This document shows positions 1 through 6,022 of a stretch of 6,022 nt of DNA, in pieces. A program made the position numbers and the translations under genes. Source of the DNA: Myxococcales bacterium (GTDB lineage: Bacteria; Myxococcota_A; UBA9160; JALSIO01); NCBI GenBank assembly GCA_026989995.1, contig JALSIO010000060.1:1-6022 (forward strand), written 5' to 3'. Positions within the stretch are counted from its first letter, which is position 1; each line of letters starts with the position of its first letter. A model generated the notes under the pieces. The model had not been told where the DNA came from. It saw nothing but the letters and a program-made list of their open reading frames with translations, and did no database searches.

Positions 1-172
1 CCGCGATCTCGCGAACCGCCTGGCCGCGGGGGGACGCGCGCTGCTCGGAAGCGAGCTCTCCTGGGAACGCCACGCCCGCGGCCTCCTCGCGCTGCTGCCG
101 CCCGGGGGCAGCCGGCCGTGCACCCGGGACGGCGATCCGGGAAGCCGTCGCCCCGGCGCAGCGGCCCGGTGA
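1..172 (+). CDS. C-terminal fragment of a probable family 4 glycosyltransferase
   Basis: The gene enters from the left edge. Read in the frame starting at base 2, it gives 56 codons without interruption and then TGA at 170-172. The peptide begins RDLANRLAAGGRALLGSELS and continues with WERHARGLLALL. A small helix followed by a serine-tryptophan-glutamate-arginine-histidine stretch and a Leu-rich helix is the usual end of GT-B fold, family 4 glycosyltransferases, where this segment packs back onto the N-terminal Rossmann domain. Such enzymes transfer sugar from a nucleotide-sugar donor to a glycan or lipid acceptor, usually at the cytoplasmic face of the membrane. The last 20 or so residues are Pro/Arg/Gly-rich and look unconserved. 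The donor-binding E-x7-E motif lies outside the window, so donor and acceptor cannot be named. The assignment rests on this short tail only; another GT-B enzyme is possible. Confidence 0.5.
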   Translation, partial: RDLANRLAAGGRALLGSELSWERHARGLLALLPPGGSRPCTRDGDPGSRRPGAAAR

Positions 173-218
173 GAAGGCCCGGGCCCCGCGGCCGCCTGCC
201 TGGCGGAGGTGTGGGGGT

Positions 219-233
219 GCGGTCCCGGACCGC
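219..233. repeat. Short perfect inverted repeat
   Basis: GCGGTCC and GGACCGC are exact reverse complements around a single C. The one-base centre makes it a poor RNA hairpin, though a shorter stem with a larger loop could form. It is compatible with a dimeric protein site, but in sequence this GC-rich such a palindrome may be chance. No function is assigned. Confidence 0.3.
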
Positions 234-275
234 CTCGCGCCGTGGAAGCACCGAAACGCCACCAGGCCTCTGCCC

Positions 276-290
276 GGAGGAAAAGGATTG
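276..290 (+). promoter_or_regulatory. Upstream Shine-Dalgarno and TTG, alternative mfd start
   Basis: GGAGG at 276-280 is followed after 7 bases (AAAAGGA) by TTG at 288-290, which is in frame with mfd. Spacing and match to the anti-Shine-Dalgarno are good, and the patch is unusually A-rich for this window. Starting here would add 64 residues of Arg/Pro-rich low-complexity sequence and give 1276 residues, longer than typical Mfd (E. coli 1148). An automatic gene caller could well choose this start; on codon use and protein similarity I think it less likely than 480. Confidence 0.35.
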
Positions 291-366
291 CCCCGACCCG
301 GCCGGGAGAGACCATGCCCCGCCGCCGTCCTCGGCCGGGGGCGTCGCTACCCTCGCACCGGACCCG

Positions 367-393
367 GCGCCCCCCACCCTCGGCGGGGGGCGC
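367..393 (+). other. Strong GC hairpin in the mfd leader
   Basis: GCGCCCCCC (367-375) pairs perfectly with GGGGGGCGC (385-393) across a 9-base loop, giving nine consecutive G-C pairs. No T-run follows, so it is not a canonical intrinsic terminator. It lies about 195 bases after the glycosyltransferase stop and 87 before the preferred mfd start, so it could be a non-canonical terminator or mRNA-end stabiliser for the upstream gene, or leader structure in the mfd mRNA. Long C and G runs are common by chance in DNA of this composition. Confidence 0.35.
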
Positions 394-467
394 GGGGCCT
401 TCGTGCGTCCGGGGCGGGCCGCTGCACGCGCGGCCGATCCGGACGCGGTGACGGAGCTGCTCGGAGC

Positions 468-482
468 AGGAGGAGGTCCTTG
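468..482 (+). promoter_or_regulatory. Shine-Dalgarno and TTG, preferred mfd start
   Basis: The stretch AGGAGGAGGT (468-477) contains the full consensus AGGAGG twice. From the first copy (468-473) there are 6 bases to TTG at 480-482. No other in-frame ATG, GTG or TTG lies between 480 and GTG at 603. Starting here keeps the helix PLAEIAARAVREKRSVRLTG, which precedes the first strand as in other Mfd proteins; starting at 603 would remove most of it. The site decides the start but rests on sequence only. Confidence 0.5.
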
Positions 483-3400
483 GCTTCCAGCCGGTCGAGG
501 AACAGGACCGGGGGCCCTCAGGGGAGCGAGCAACGGCCCGACCGCCATCGGGCCGGCCCCCTCGCCGAGATCGCGGCGCGCGCCGTCCGGGAGAAGCGGT
601 CCGTGCGCCTCACCGGCCTCCGCGGCGCGGCCATGGCTGCCGCCGGCGCCGAGCTGGTGCGTGCTGCGGGAGACCGGCCCGTCCTCTTCGTGACGTCCGG
701 CTCGAAGCGGGGGGACGAGTTCCTGGCGGACCTCCGGACCGCCCTGGGCGAGGCCGGGCCGGATTCTCCGGGTGGCAGCCCCTCCCGAACTCGGACCTTT
801 CCCCGGCACGACATCCCGCCCTACGACCGCTTCTCCCCCCAACCCTTCCTCCTCGCGCGCCGCATGGAGGTGCTCTACCGGTGGATCGCCTCCCCGCCCG
901 CAGCGCGCGAGGAACCCGGCCCGGTGGTGGTGGCACCGGCCGCCGCGCTCGCCCTCCGGGTGCCGGGCCGCGACCGGATCCGGGCCCGCACCGTCCACCT
1001 CGAGGTGGGCCAGCGGATCGATCGGGACCGGCTCGTGGAGACCCTCGTGTCCGCCGGCTACAGCCGGATGCCGCTGGTCGAGGAGCGGGGGGAGATCGCC
1101 GTCCGCGGCGGCATCCTCGACGTCTTCCCCCCTCATCTCGAGCGCCCCGTCCGGGTGGAGCTTCTCGGCGACGAGGTCGAGTCCATCCGCGAGTTCGACC
1201 CGGCCAGCCAGCGCAGCCAGCAGCGCCTCGTCCACGCGGTCGCTCCCCCGCCCCGCGAGCTCCTCGTGGGGCGGGAGGAGGTCGTGGCCCGGCGCGAGCT
1301 CCTCCGCGAGCGGGCCCGCGCCCTCGACGTCCCCGACCGGCACCTCGACGAGCTCGTCGACGGGCTCCTGCGCGGGCACGTCCCTCCCGGAGGCGAGGCG
1401 CTCGCTCCGCTGCTCCTGCCCGAGCTCGAGAGCGTCTTCGACTTCCTTCCCGAGGACACCTGCGTGGTGGTCGTGGAACCCGCTGCCGTCTTCGACCGCC
1501 TCGCCCGCTACGCGGAGGAGGTGCGCGAGGGCTGGCGCGCCCTCGAGGGAACCGGGCGCCTCGCCGCGCCCCCGGAGGAGCTCTTCCTCGACCCGGAGTC
1601 GATTTCGAGCGCGCTTCGCGCGCGGGAGCCGGTGTGGCTGGAGCGACAGGACATCGTGGATGCCACCGAGGAGGCCGCCCGCGTACCCGTCCCGTGCTCG
1701 GACGTGGAGCCGCTCCGGGCGGAGCTCGCCCGGGCGCGGGCAGGCGAGCGGGCCCTCTCGCCGCTGGCCGAGCGCGTCCACGCCTGGTGCCAGGACGGTC
1801 TCCGCGTGGTGCTGGCCACCTCCCGGCTCTCCGCGGCCGACCGCCTGAAGCACCTCCTTGCCGATTACGGCCTCGAGGCGCGGATCGCGCGGCAGCCCCA
1901 GCCGCTGTGGCGTTGGTCCGCGCCGGGCCGCCTCGAGATCCGGGTGGGGGACCTCTCCTCGGGCTTCGTGCTGCCCCGGGAGGGGCTCGCCGTCGTCACC
2001 GAGGAGGAGATCACCGGACCGCGCCCCCGCCAGCGGACGGCCCGTGCCTTCCGCGAGGGCGTGGCCATCGAGGCCCTGGCCCAGCTCGCCCCCGGCGACC
2101 CCCTCGTGCACGCCGAGCACGGAATCGGGATCTATCGGGGGCTCGTGGAGCTCGACCTCTCCTTCGGTCGGGGCGAGTTCCTCCGCCTCGAATACGAGGG
2201 CGGCGACCGCCTCTTCGTGCCCGTGACCCGCCTGAACCTCGTCCACCGCTATGCCGGTGCCGACGGCGGCACGCCGCGCCTCGACCGCCTCGGCGGCAGC
2301 ACCTGGGAGCGCGCCAGGCGGAACGTCCGCAAGGCCCTGCGGGACATGGCCCGCGAGCTCATCGCCATCCACGCGGCCCGCGAACTCGCGCCCGGCCATG
2401 CCTTCTCGCCCCGGGACCGGATGATGGAGGAGTTCGAGGCGACCTTTCCCTTCGAGGAGACGCCGGACCAGCTCGCCGCCATCGAGGAGACCCTCGCCGA
2501 CCTCGCGCGACCGCGGCCCATGGACCGGCTCGTGTGCGGCGACGTGGGATTCGGCAAGACCGAGGTGGCGGTGCGCGCCGCCTTCCGCGTGGCCATGGAC
2601 GGCAAGCAGGTGGCGGTGCTCGTCCCCACCACCATCCTCTGCCAGCAGCACGAGAAGACCTTCCGCGAGCGATTCTCCGGCTACCCGATCCGCGTCGAAT
2701 CGCTCTCCCGCTTCCGGACGCCGCGCGAGGCGCGCAAGGTGCTCGAGGGCCTCGCCTCCGGCGAGGTCGACGTCGTGATCGGCACCCACCGCCTGCTTCA
2801 GCCGAGGGTGCGCTTCCGGGACCTGGGCCTGCTGGTGGTGGACGAGGAGCAGCGCTTCGGGGTGGCCCACAAGGAGCGCATCAAGCAGATGCGCAAGACG
2901 GTGGACGTGCTGACGCTCACCGCCACGCCGATCCCCCGGACCCTCGAGCTCGCCTTCTCCGGGCTGCGCGACCTCTCGGTGATCGAGACGCCGCCGCGCG
3001 ATCGCCTGGCGATCCGCTCCCAGGTGTGCCGCGAGTCGGAACCGCTCATCCGGGAGGCGATCCTGCGGGAGCTTCGCCGGGGCGGGCAGGTCTTCTACGT
3101 CTACAACCGGGTGCGCGGCATCGAGCGCATGGCGGCCGAGCTCGCGCGGATCGTGCCCGAGGCCCGGGTGCTCGTCGCCCACGGCCAGATGCGCGAACGC
3201 GAGCTCGAGGACCGGATGCTCGCCTTCCTCCGCGGCGAGGCCGATGTGCTGCTGTGCACGACCATCATCGAGAACGGCCTCGACGTCCCCCGCGCCAACA
3301 CCATCCTGATCCACCGGGCCGACACCTTCGGGCTCGCCCAGCTCTACCAGCTCCGCGGACGGGTGGGCCGCAGCGGCCACCGGGCCTACGCCTACCTGCT

Positions 3401-4118
3401 CGTGCCGCCGGAGTCCTCGCTCGGCCCGCAGGCGAGAAAGCGCCTCGAGGCCATCCAGGACCTCTCCGAGCTCGGGGCGGGATTCCGCCTCGCCCACATG
3501 GACCTCGAGATCCGGGGCGCGGGGAACCTGCTCGGCGCCGAGCAGTCCGGGCACCTCGAGGCGGTGGGATACGACACCTACATGGAGCTCTTCCAGGAGA
3601 CCCTCGCCGAGATGCGCGGGGAGATGATCGAGCGGGAGGTCGATCCGGAGATCCGGCTCCCGGTGGAGGCGCGGCTTCCCGACGACTACGTCGCCGACAC
3701 CAGCCAGCGCCTGGTGCTCTACAAGCGGCTCGCGAGCGCCCCGGACGAGGCCGAGCTCGAGCGGCTGCGCGGGGAGATCCTGGACCGCTTCGGGCCGCTG
3801 CCGCCGCCCGCCGGAAACCTGCTCCGGGTGATCGCGCTCAAGATCGCGGCGCGCCGCCTGGGCATCGCCGCCGTGGACGTGGGCCGGGGGGAGCTGGTGC
3901 TCTCCGCCGGGCGGCCGACCCGCATCGATCCCGAGCGGCTCGTACGGCTGATGACCCAGGCCGGCACCGGGATCCGGGTGAGCCCGGAGCACAAGATCTA
4001 CGCACCGCTGCCCCCGGAGGCCGGCGATCCCGCGCGGGGGGCGGATCCGGAGCGCCTCTTCGAGGTCGCCCACCGCGTCCTCGACCTCCTCGGGCCTCCC
4101 TTGCCGGCCGCCGCCTAG
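480..4118 (+). CDS. mfd: Transcription-repair coupling factor Mfd (DNA translocase)
   Basis: Mfd binds RNA polymerase stalled at a DNA lesion, translocates on the upstream DNA to push it off, and recruits UvrA to start nucleotide excision repair. It acts in the cytoplasm on the nucleoid. From TTG 480 the protein has 1212 residues. The UvrB-like module comes first: PRHDIPPYDRFSP at about 107-119 and ERGEIAVRGGILDVFPP at about 201-217, the UvrA-binding part. The RNA polymerase interaction domain starts near HAEHGIGIYRG (544) and runs to about 600. The RecG-like translocase follows: Walker A GDVGFGKT 687-694, Walker B DEEQ 788-791, TLTATPIPRT 812-821, CTTIIENGLDVPRANT near 925-940, QLRGRVGR 957-964, and the translocation (TRG) motif RGAGNLLG 1012-1019. 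The regulatory D7 domain begins near LPDDY (1066). All catalytic residues are present and no frameshift is seen. The start is the weak point: alternatives are TTG 288 (1276 residues), GTG 603 (1171; GGAG at 590-593, 9 bases upstream) and ATG 633 (1161). Confidence 0.96.
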   Translation: MASSRSRNRTGGPQGSEQRPDRHRAGPLAEIAARAVREKRSVRLTGLRGAAMAAAGAELVRAAGDRPVLFVTSGSKRGDEFLADLRTALGEAGPDSPGGSPSRTRTFPRHDIPPYDRFSPQPFLLARRMEVLYRWIASPPAAREEPGPVVVAPAAALALRVPGRDRIRARTVHLEVGQRIDRDRLVETLVSAGYSRMPLVEERGEIAVRGGILDVFPPHLERPVRVELLGDEVESIREFDPASQRSQQRLVHAVAPPPRELLVGREEVVARRELLRERARALDVPDRHLDELVDGLLRGHVPPGGEALAPLLLPELESVFDFLPEDTCVVVVEPAAVFDRLARYAEEVREGWRALEGTGRLAAPPEELFLDPESISSALRAREPVWLERQDIVDATEEAARVPVPCSDVEPLRAELARARAGERALSPLAERVHAWCQDGLRVVLATSRLSAADRLKHLLADYGLEARIARQPQPLWRWSAPGRLEIRVGDLSSGFVLPREGLAVVTEEEITGPRPRQRTARAFREGVAIEALAQLAPGDPLVHAEHGIGIYRGLVELDLSFGRGEFLRLEYEGGDRLFVPVTRLNLVHRYAGADGGTPRLDRLGGSTWERARRNVRKALRDMARELIAIHAARELAPGHAFSPRDRMMEEFEATFPFEETPDQLAAIEETLADLARPRPMDRLVCGDVGFGKTEVAVRAAFRVAMDGKQVAVLVPTTILCQQHEKTFRERFSGYPIRVESLSRFRTPREARKVLEGLASGEVDVVIGTHRLLQPRVRFRDLGLLVVDEEQRFGVAHKERIKQMRKTVDVLTLTATPIPRTLELAFSGLRDLSVIETPPRDRLAIRSQVCRESEPLIREAILRELRRGGQVFYVYNRVRGIERMAAELARIVPEARVLVAHGQMRERELEDRMLAFLRGEADVLLCTTIIENGLDVPRANTILIHRADTFGLAQLYQLRGRVGRSGHRAYAYLLVPPESSLGPQARKRLEAIQDLSELGAGFRLAHMDLEIRGAGNLLGAEQSGHLEAVGYDTYMELFQETLAEMRGEMIEREVDPEIRLPVEARLPDDYVADTSQRLVLYKRLASAPDEAELERLRGEILDRFGPLPPPAGNLLRVIALKIAARRLGIAAVDVGRGELVLSAGRPTRIDPERLVRLMTQAGTGIRVSPEHKIYAPLPPEAGDPARGADPERLFEVAHRVLDLLGPPLPAAA

Positions 4119-4139
4119 CAGGCCGCGCCCTCCGACCCA

Positions 4140-4163
4140 CCGGACGCATCCGGACGCATCCGG
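4140..4163. repeat. 10-bp tandem repeat after mfd
   Basis: The unit CCGGACGCAT occurs twice in a row (4140-4149, 4150-4159) followed by a partial third copy, CCGG (4160-4163). It begins 22 bases after the mfd stop. Its 10-bp period is close to one helical turn, which would put each copy on the same DNA face, so repeated protein binding is conceivable. Replication slippage is the simpler explanation. It lies just upstream of a -10-like hexamer. Confidence 0.6.
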
Positions 4164-4167
4164 GCGT

Positions 4168-4178
4168 GCTGCTACGCT
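4168..4178 (+). promoter_or_regulatory. Weak possible -10 element upstream of the dehydrogenase
   Basis: TGCTGCTACGCT includes the hexamer TACGCT at 4173-4178, preceded by TGC, which resembles an extended -10 of a housekeeping sigma factor. It keeps the T-A start and final T of TATAAT, three of six positions. No -35 hexamer is recognisable at the usual distance; that place is taken by the tandem repeat. If used, it would leave a GC-rich 5' leader of over 220 bases before the ATG at 4410. Low confidence. Confidence 0.2.
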
Positions 4179-4190
4179 GCCGGCGCGGGT

Positions 4191-4213
4191 CCGTGCGCGG
4201 GCAGGCCCGCACG
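4191..4213 (+). terminator. Bulged GC hairpin, possible end of the mfd transcript
   Basis: CCGTG (4191-4195) pairs with CACGG (4209-4213), then after a CG bulge CGGG pairs with CCCG around a CAGG loop. The structure begins 73 bases after the mfd stop. It has no T-run, so it would not act as a canonical intrinsic terminator; in high-GC bacteria such hairpins may still mark transcript ends. It lies downstream of the -10-like hexamer, so it could equally be leader structure for the dehydrogenase mRNA, or chance. Confidence 0.25.
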
Positions 4214-4348
4214 GGCGGCGCGCACCGGGGCGCGCGGGCTCCGGGAAGGCCGCGGGGCCGGGAGTGGCACGGCCCCGAGCCCGCGACCGGCCGGGCCGGC
4301 GCGAGGACTCCCGGGCGGCACGACCGGGGAGCGCGACGGCACGGCGGG

Positions 4349-4360
4349 GGCGCCGGCGCC
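4349..4360. repeat. 12-bp perfect palindrome in the dehydrogenase leader
   Basis: GGCGCCGGCGCC is fully self-complementary and lies 49 bases before the ATG at 4410. It could be a dimeric operator by position, but it is built only of G and C in very GC-rich DNA and no regulator can be named. Confidence 0.25.
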
Positions 4361-4399
4361 GCAGCGCGGAGTGGAGGCGCGGGGAGGGCGCCGGGAGGC

Positions 4400-4412
4400 G
4401 GAGGAACGGATG
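4400..4412 (+). promoter_or_regulatory. Ribosome binding site and ATG of the dehydrogenase
   Basis: GGAGG at 4400-4404 stands 5 bases before ATG at 4410, and a second GGGAGG lies at 4393-4398. The frame is open further upstream to a GTG at 4371, but that start lacks a comparable site and would add 13 charged residues in front of the FAD-binding strand. The ATG at 4410 is preferred. Confidence 0.7.
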
Positions 4413-6014
4413 GCTCGAGATCCGGTGGACGTGCTCATCGTCGGGGCCGGGGCCGCGGGTGCGGCCTTCGCCTGGAGCCTGGCCGAGACGCGGATGAACA
4501 TTCTCTGCCTCGAGCAGGGCGACTGGATGGATCCCTCGGCGTATCCGACGACCCGTCTCGACTACGAGATGCGGCGCTTCGGGGACTTCGCCCTCTCACC
4601 GAACATCCGCCGCCGCCCGGAGGACTACCCCGTCCGGGACGACACCTCCGACATCCAGATCTCGAACTTCAATGCCGTGGGGGGGGGCACCATCCTCTAC
4701 GCCGCCCACTTCCCGCGGCTCCACCCCTCGGACTTCCGCGTCCGGACTCTCGACGGCGTCGCCGACGACTGGCCTCTCGACTACGAGACCCTCGCCCCCT
4801 GGTACGACCTCAACGCCGAGATGATGGGCGTGGCCGGGCTGGAGGGCGATCCCGCGGTTCCGCCGAAGAAGCCGCCCCTCCCGCCGGTCCCCCTCGGCCG
4901 CCTGGGCGAGACCCTGGCCCGGGGCTTCGACCGGCTCGGCTGGCACTGGTGGCCCTCGGACAGCGCGATCGCGACGCGCCCCCACGGCGGCCGGGACCGC
5001 TGCATCAACCTCGGCCCCTGCATCCTCGGCTGCGCCCAGGGCGCCAAGGGCAGCACCGACGTCACCTACTGGCCGGCAGCCCTGCGCGCCGGCGTCCGGC
5101 TCGAGACCCGATGCCGGGTACGTGAGATCACCCTCCGCCCCGACGGCATGGCCGACGGCGTCCTCTTCTACGACCGGGACGGCAACCTCGTCGAGCAGAA
5201 GGCCGAGGTGGTGGTGCTCGCCTGCAACGGCGTGGGCACGCCGCGGCTGCTGCTCAACTCGGTGAGCTCGCGCTTTCCCGGCGGTCTCGCCAACTCGAGC
5301 GGTCTCGTCGGCCGGAACCTGATGTTCCACCCCTACGCCATGATCACGGGGATCTTCCCGGAGCGGCTCGAGGGCTACAAGGGCCCCACCGGCTGCTGCC
5401 TCATCAGCCAGGAATTCTACGAGACCGACCCCTCCCGGGGATTCGTGCGCGGCTACAGCTTCGAGACCCTGCGCGGGATGAGCCCCGTGGGTGCCGCGCT
5501 GATGGGGATGTCGAGCGGGCGCCTCCCGCCGGGCGAGGCCCACCACCGCGCCTTCGAGGAGATCTTCGACCGCACGGCGGCCATGGTGGCCATCTGCGAG
5601 GACCTGCCGGAACCCGAGAACCGCGTGGTGCTCGACCCGGAGCTGACGGACGGCCACGGCATTCCCGCGCCGCGCATCGAGTACCGCCTCTCCCAGAACA
5701 GCCGCAGGATGCTCGACCACGCCGTGGCGCGCGGTCGGGAGGTGCTCGAGGCTGCGGGCGCCGTCGAGGTTCTCGCCGAAGCCCCGCTGCGGCTGGCCGG
5801 CTGGCACCTGATGGGGACGGCGCGCATGGGGACCGATCCCGAGCGGTCGGTGGTGGATCCGGGTGGCCGATGCCACGACGTGAAGAACCTCTTCATCATC
5901 GACGGGAGCGTCTTCGTGACCGCCGGCGGCGTGAACCCGACGAACACCATCCAGGCCTTCGCCCTCTACGCCGCCGACCGGATCAAGCGGAACCTGGCGA
6001 ACCTCTTCGACTGA
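4410..6014 (+). CDS. GMC-family FAD-dependent dehydrogenase with a possible Fe-S cysteine motif
   Basis: This 534-residue flavoprotein belongs to the glucose-methanol-choline oxidoreductases, which oxidise an alcohol or sugar hydroxyl and pass electrons from FAD to an acceptor. The N-terminus enters the Rossmann fold at once: GAGAAG at 12-17 and the ribose-binding Glu35. The flavin segment NAVGGGTILY spans 88-97, and the family stretch WPLDYETLAPWY spans 121-132. A C-terminal substrate/FAD domain carries GWHLMGTARMG (464-474) with putative catalytic His466, and DGSVFVTAGGVNPTNTIQA (498-516) with Asn509 as its partner. His/Asn pairs are seen in the gluconate and glucose dehydrogenase branch. 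Cys198, Cys204 and Cys208 form C-x5-C-x3-C, matching in spacing the 3Fe-4S site of bacterial FAD-glucose dehydrogenase. There is no signal peptide or membrane segment; relatives are exported with a Tat-bearing small subunit, and none is visible here. The substrate cannot be inferred; sugar, polyol, sterol or alcohol all remain possible. It lies 291 bases after mfd and is probably a separate transcript. Confidence 0.9.
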   Translation: MARDPVDVLIVGAGAAGAAFAWSLAETRMNILCLEQGDWMDPSAYPTTRLDYEMRRFGDFALSPNIRRRPEDYPVRDDTSDIQISNFNAVGGGTILYAAHFPRLHPSDFRVRTLDGVADDWPLDYETLAPWYDLNAEMMGVAGLEGDPAVPPKKPPLPPVPLGRLGETLARGFDRLGWHWWPSDSAIATRPHGGRDRCINLGPCILGCAQGAKGSTDVTYWPAALRAGVRLETRCRVREITLRPDGMADGVLFYDRDGNLVEQKAEVVVLACNGVGTPRLLLNSVSSRFPGGLANSSGLVGRNLMFHPYAMITGIFPERLEGYKGPTGCCLISQEFYETDPSRGFVRGYSFETLRGMSPVGAALMGMSSGRLPPGEAHHRAFEEIFDRTAAMVAICEDLPEPENRVVLDPELTDGHGIPAPRIEYRLSQNSRRMLDHAVARGREVLEAAGAVEVLAEAPLRLAGWHLMGTARMGTDPERSVVDPGGRCHDVKNLFIIDGSVFVTAGGVNPTNTIQAFALYAADRIKRNLANLFD

Positions 6015-6022
6015 CCAATCGC

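Larger units (their letters stand above)
173..479. other. Intergenic region upstream of mfd
   Basis: These 307 bases separate the glycosyltransferase stop from the preferred mfd start. The mfd frame stays open back to 288, but the peptide there is an Arg/Pro/Gly-rich string with no resemblance to any Mfd. Its codons often end in A or T and include AGA, AGG and CGA, unlike the G/C-ending codons of the gene body. I therefore read it as mostly untranslated leader. It holds an inverted repeat at 219-233, a purine-rich patch at 276-287 and a strong hairpin at 367-393. I see no convincing -35/-10 promoter pair and no RNA gene. Confidence 0.55.

Noticed and set aside
118..693. A 191-codon open frame on the + strand over the glycosyltransferase tail, the gap and the start of mfd
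   Set aside because: The product is Arg/Pro/Gly low-complexity sequence. It overlaps the conserved mfd N-terminus in another frame and has no family resemblance.
1609..1623. GCGCGC-TTC-GCGCGC inverted repeat inside mfd
   Set aside because: It lies in the coding region between the UvrB-like module and the RNA polymerase interaction domain, and has only a 3-base loop. It is explained by Ala/Arg codons in GC-rich DNA.
2841..2852. DEEQ instead of DEEH in the Mfd Walker B box, as a possible defect
   Set aside because: DEEQ is a normal variant in Mfd, found for example in the B. subtilis protein; the catalytic Asp-Glu pair is intact.
4264..4497. A 77-codon open frame in the gap before the dehydrogenase
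   Set aside because: It is extremely Arg-rich, has no clear ribosome binding site, and overlaps the dehydrogenase start region in a different frame. It looks like open GC-rich non-coding DNA.
881..5125. A 1414-codon open frame on the + strand running through mfd and into the dehydrogenase gene
   Set aside because: It is a shadow frame of high-GC coding DNA. Its product is an almost uninterrupted Arg/Pro/Gly/Ala string with no domain, it crosses the gap between two clear genes, and the overlapped frames carry complete known motifs.
4596..5876. A 426-codon open frame on the - strand opposite the dehydrogenase
   Set aside because: It lies wholly antisense to the well-supported GMC gene. It is His/Ala/Val/Glu-rich without recognisable motifs, as expected from the complement of G/C-ending codons.

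Overview
This is a very GC-rich window with the strong G/C third-position bias of a high-GC bacterium. It carries three genes, all on the + strand: the 3' tail of a probable family 4 glycosyltransferase, a complete mfd gene for the transcription-repair coupling factor, and a complete gene for a GMC-family flavoprotein dehydrogenase. The sequence does not fix the taxon. The Mfd has the full two-module architecture of a free-living bacterium and a DEEQ Walker B box, as in B. subtilis Mfd, rather than the DEEH of E. coli. A high-GC proteobacterium-like or myxococcal-type lineage would fit, but that is a guess.

Layout. Positions 1-172 are the last 56 codons of the glycosyltransferase-like gene, ending in TGA. 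Positions 173-479 hold no recognisable gene; they contain a short inverted repeat, a strong 9-bp GC hairpin and two well-formed Shine-Dalgarno sequences, each followed by an in-frame TTG that could start mfd. mfd runs to TAG at 4116-4118, and its most likely start is the TTG at 480. Positions 4119-4409 are a non-coding gap with a 10-bp tandem repeat, a weak -10-like hexamer and a bulged hairpin. The GMC dehydrogenase runs from an ATG at 4410 to TGA at 6012-6014. The last 8 bases are too short to interpret.

The three genes do not form an obvious pathway. mfd is housekeeping DNA repair, and the roughly 290-base gap after it suggests that the dehydrogenase is transcribed separately. The most notable point is a Cys-x5-Cys-x3-Cys motif in the dehydrogenase. 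It has the same spacing as the cysteines that hold the 3Fe-4S cluster in the FAD-dependent glucose dehydrogenase of Burkholderia cepacia. This suggests an electron-transferring dehydrogenase rather than a simple oxidase, perhaps with partner subunits encoded beyond the window. I see no mobile element, CRISPR array, RNA gene or evident new defence system here.
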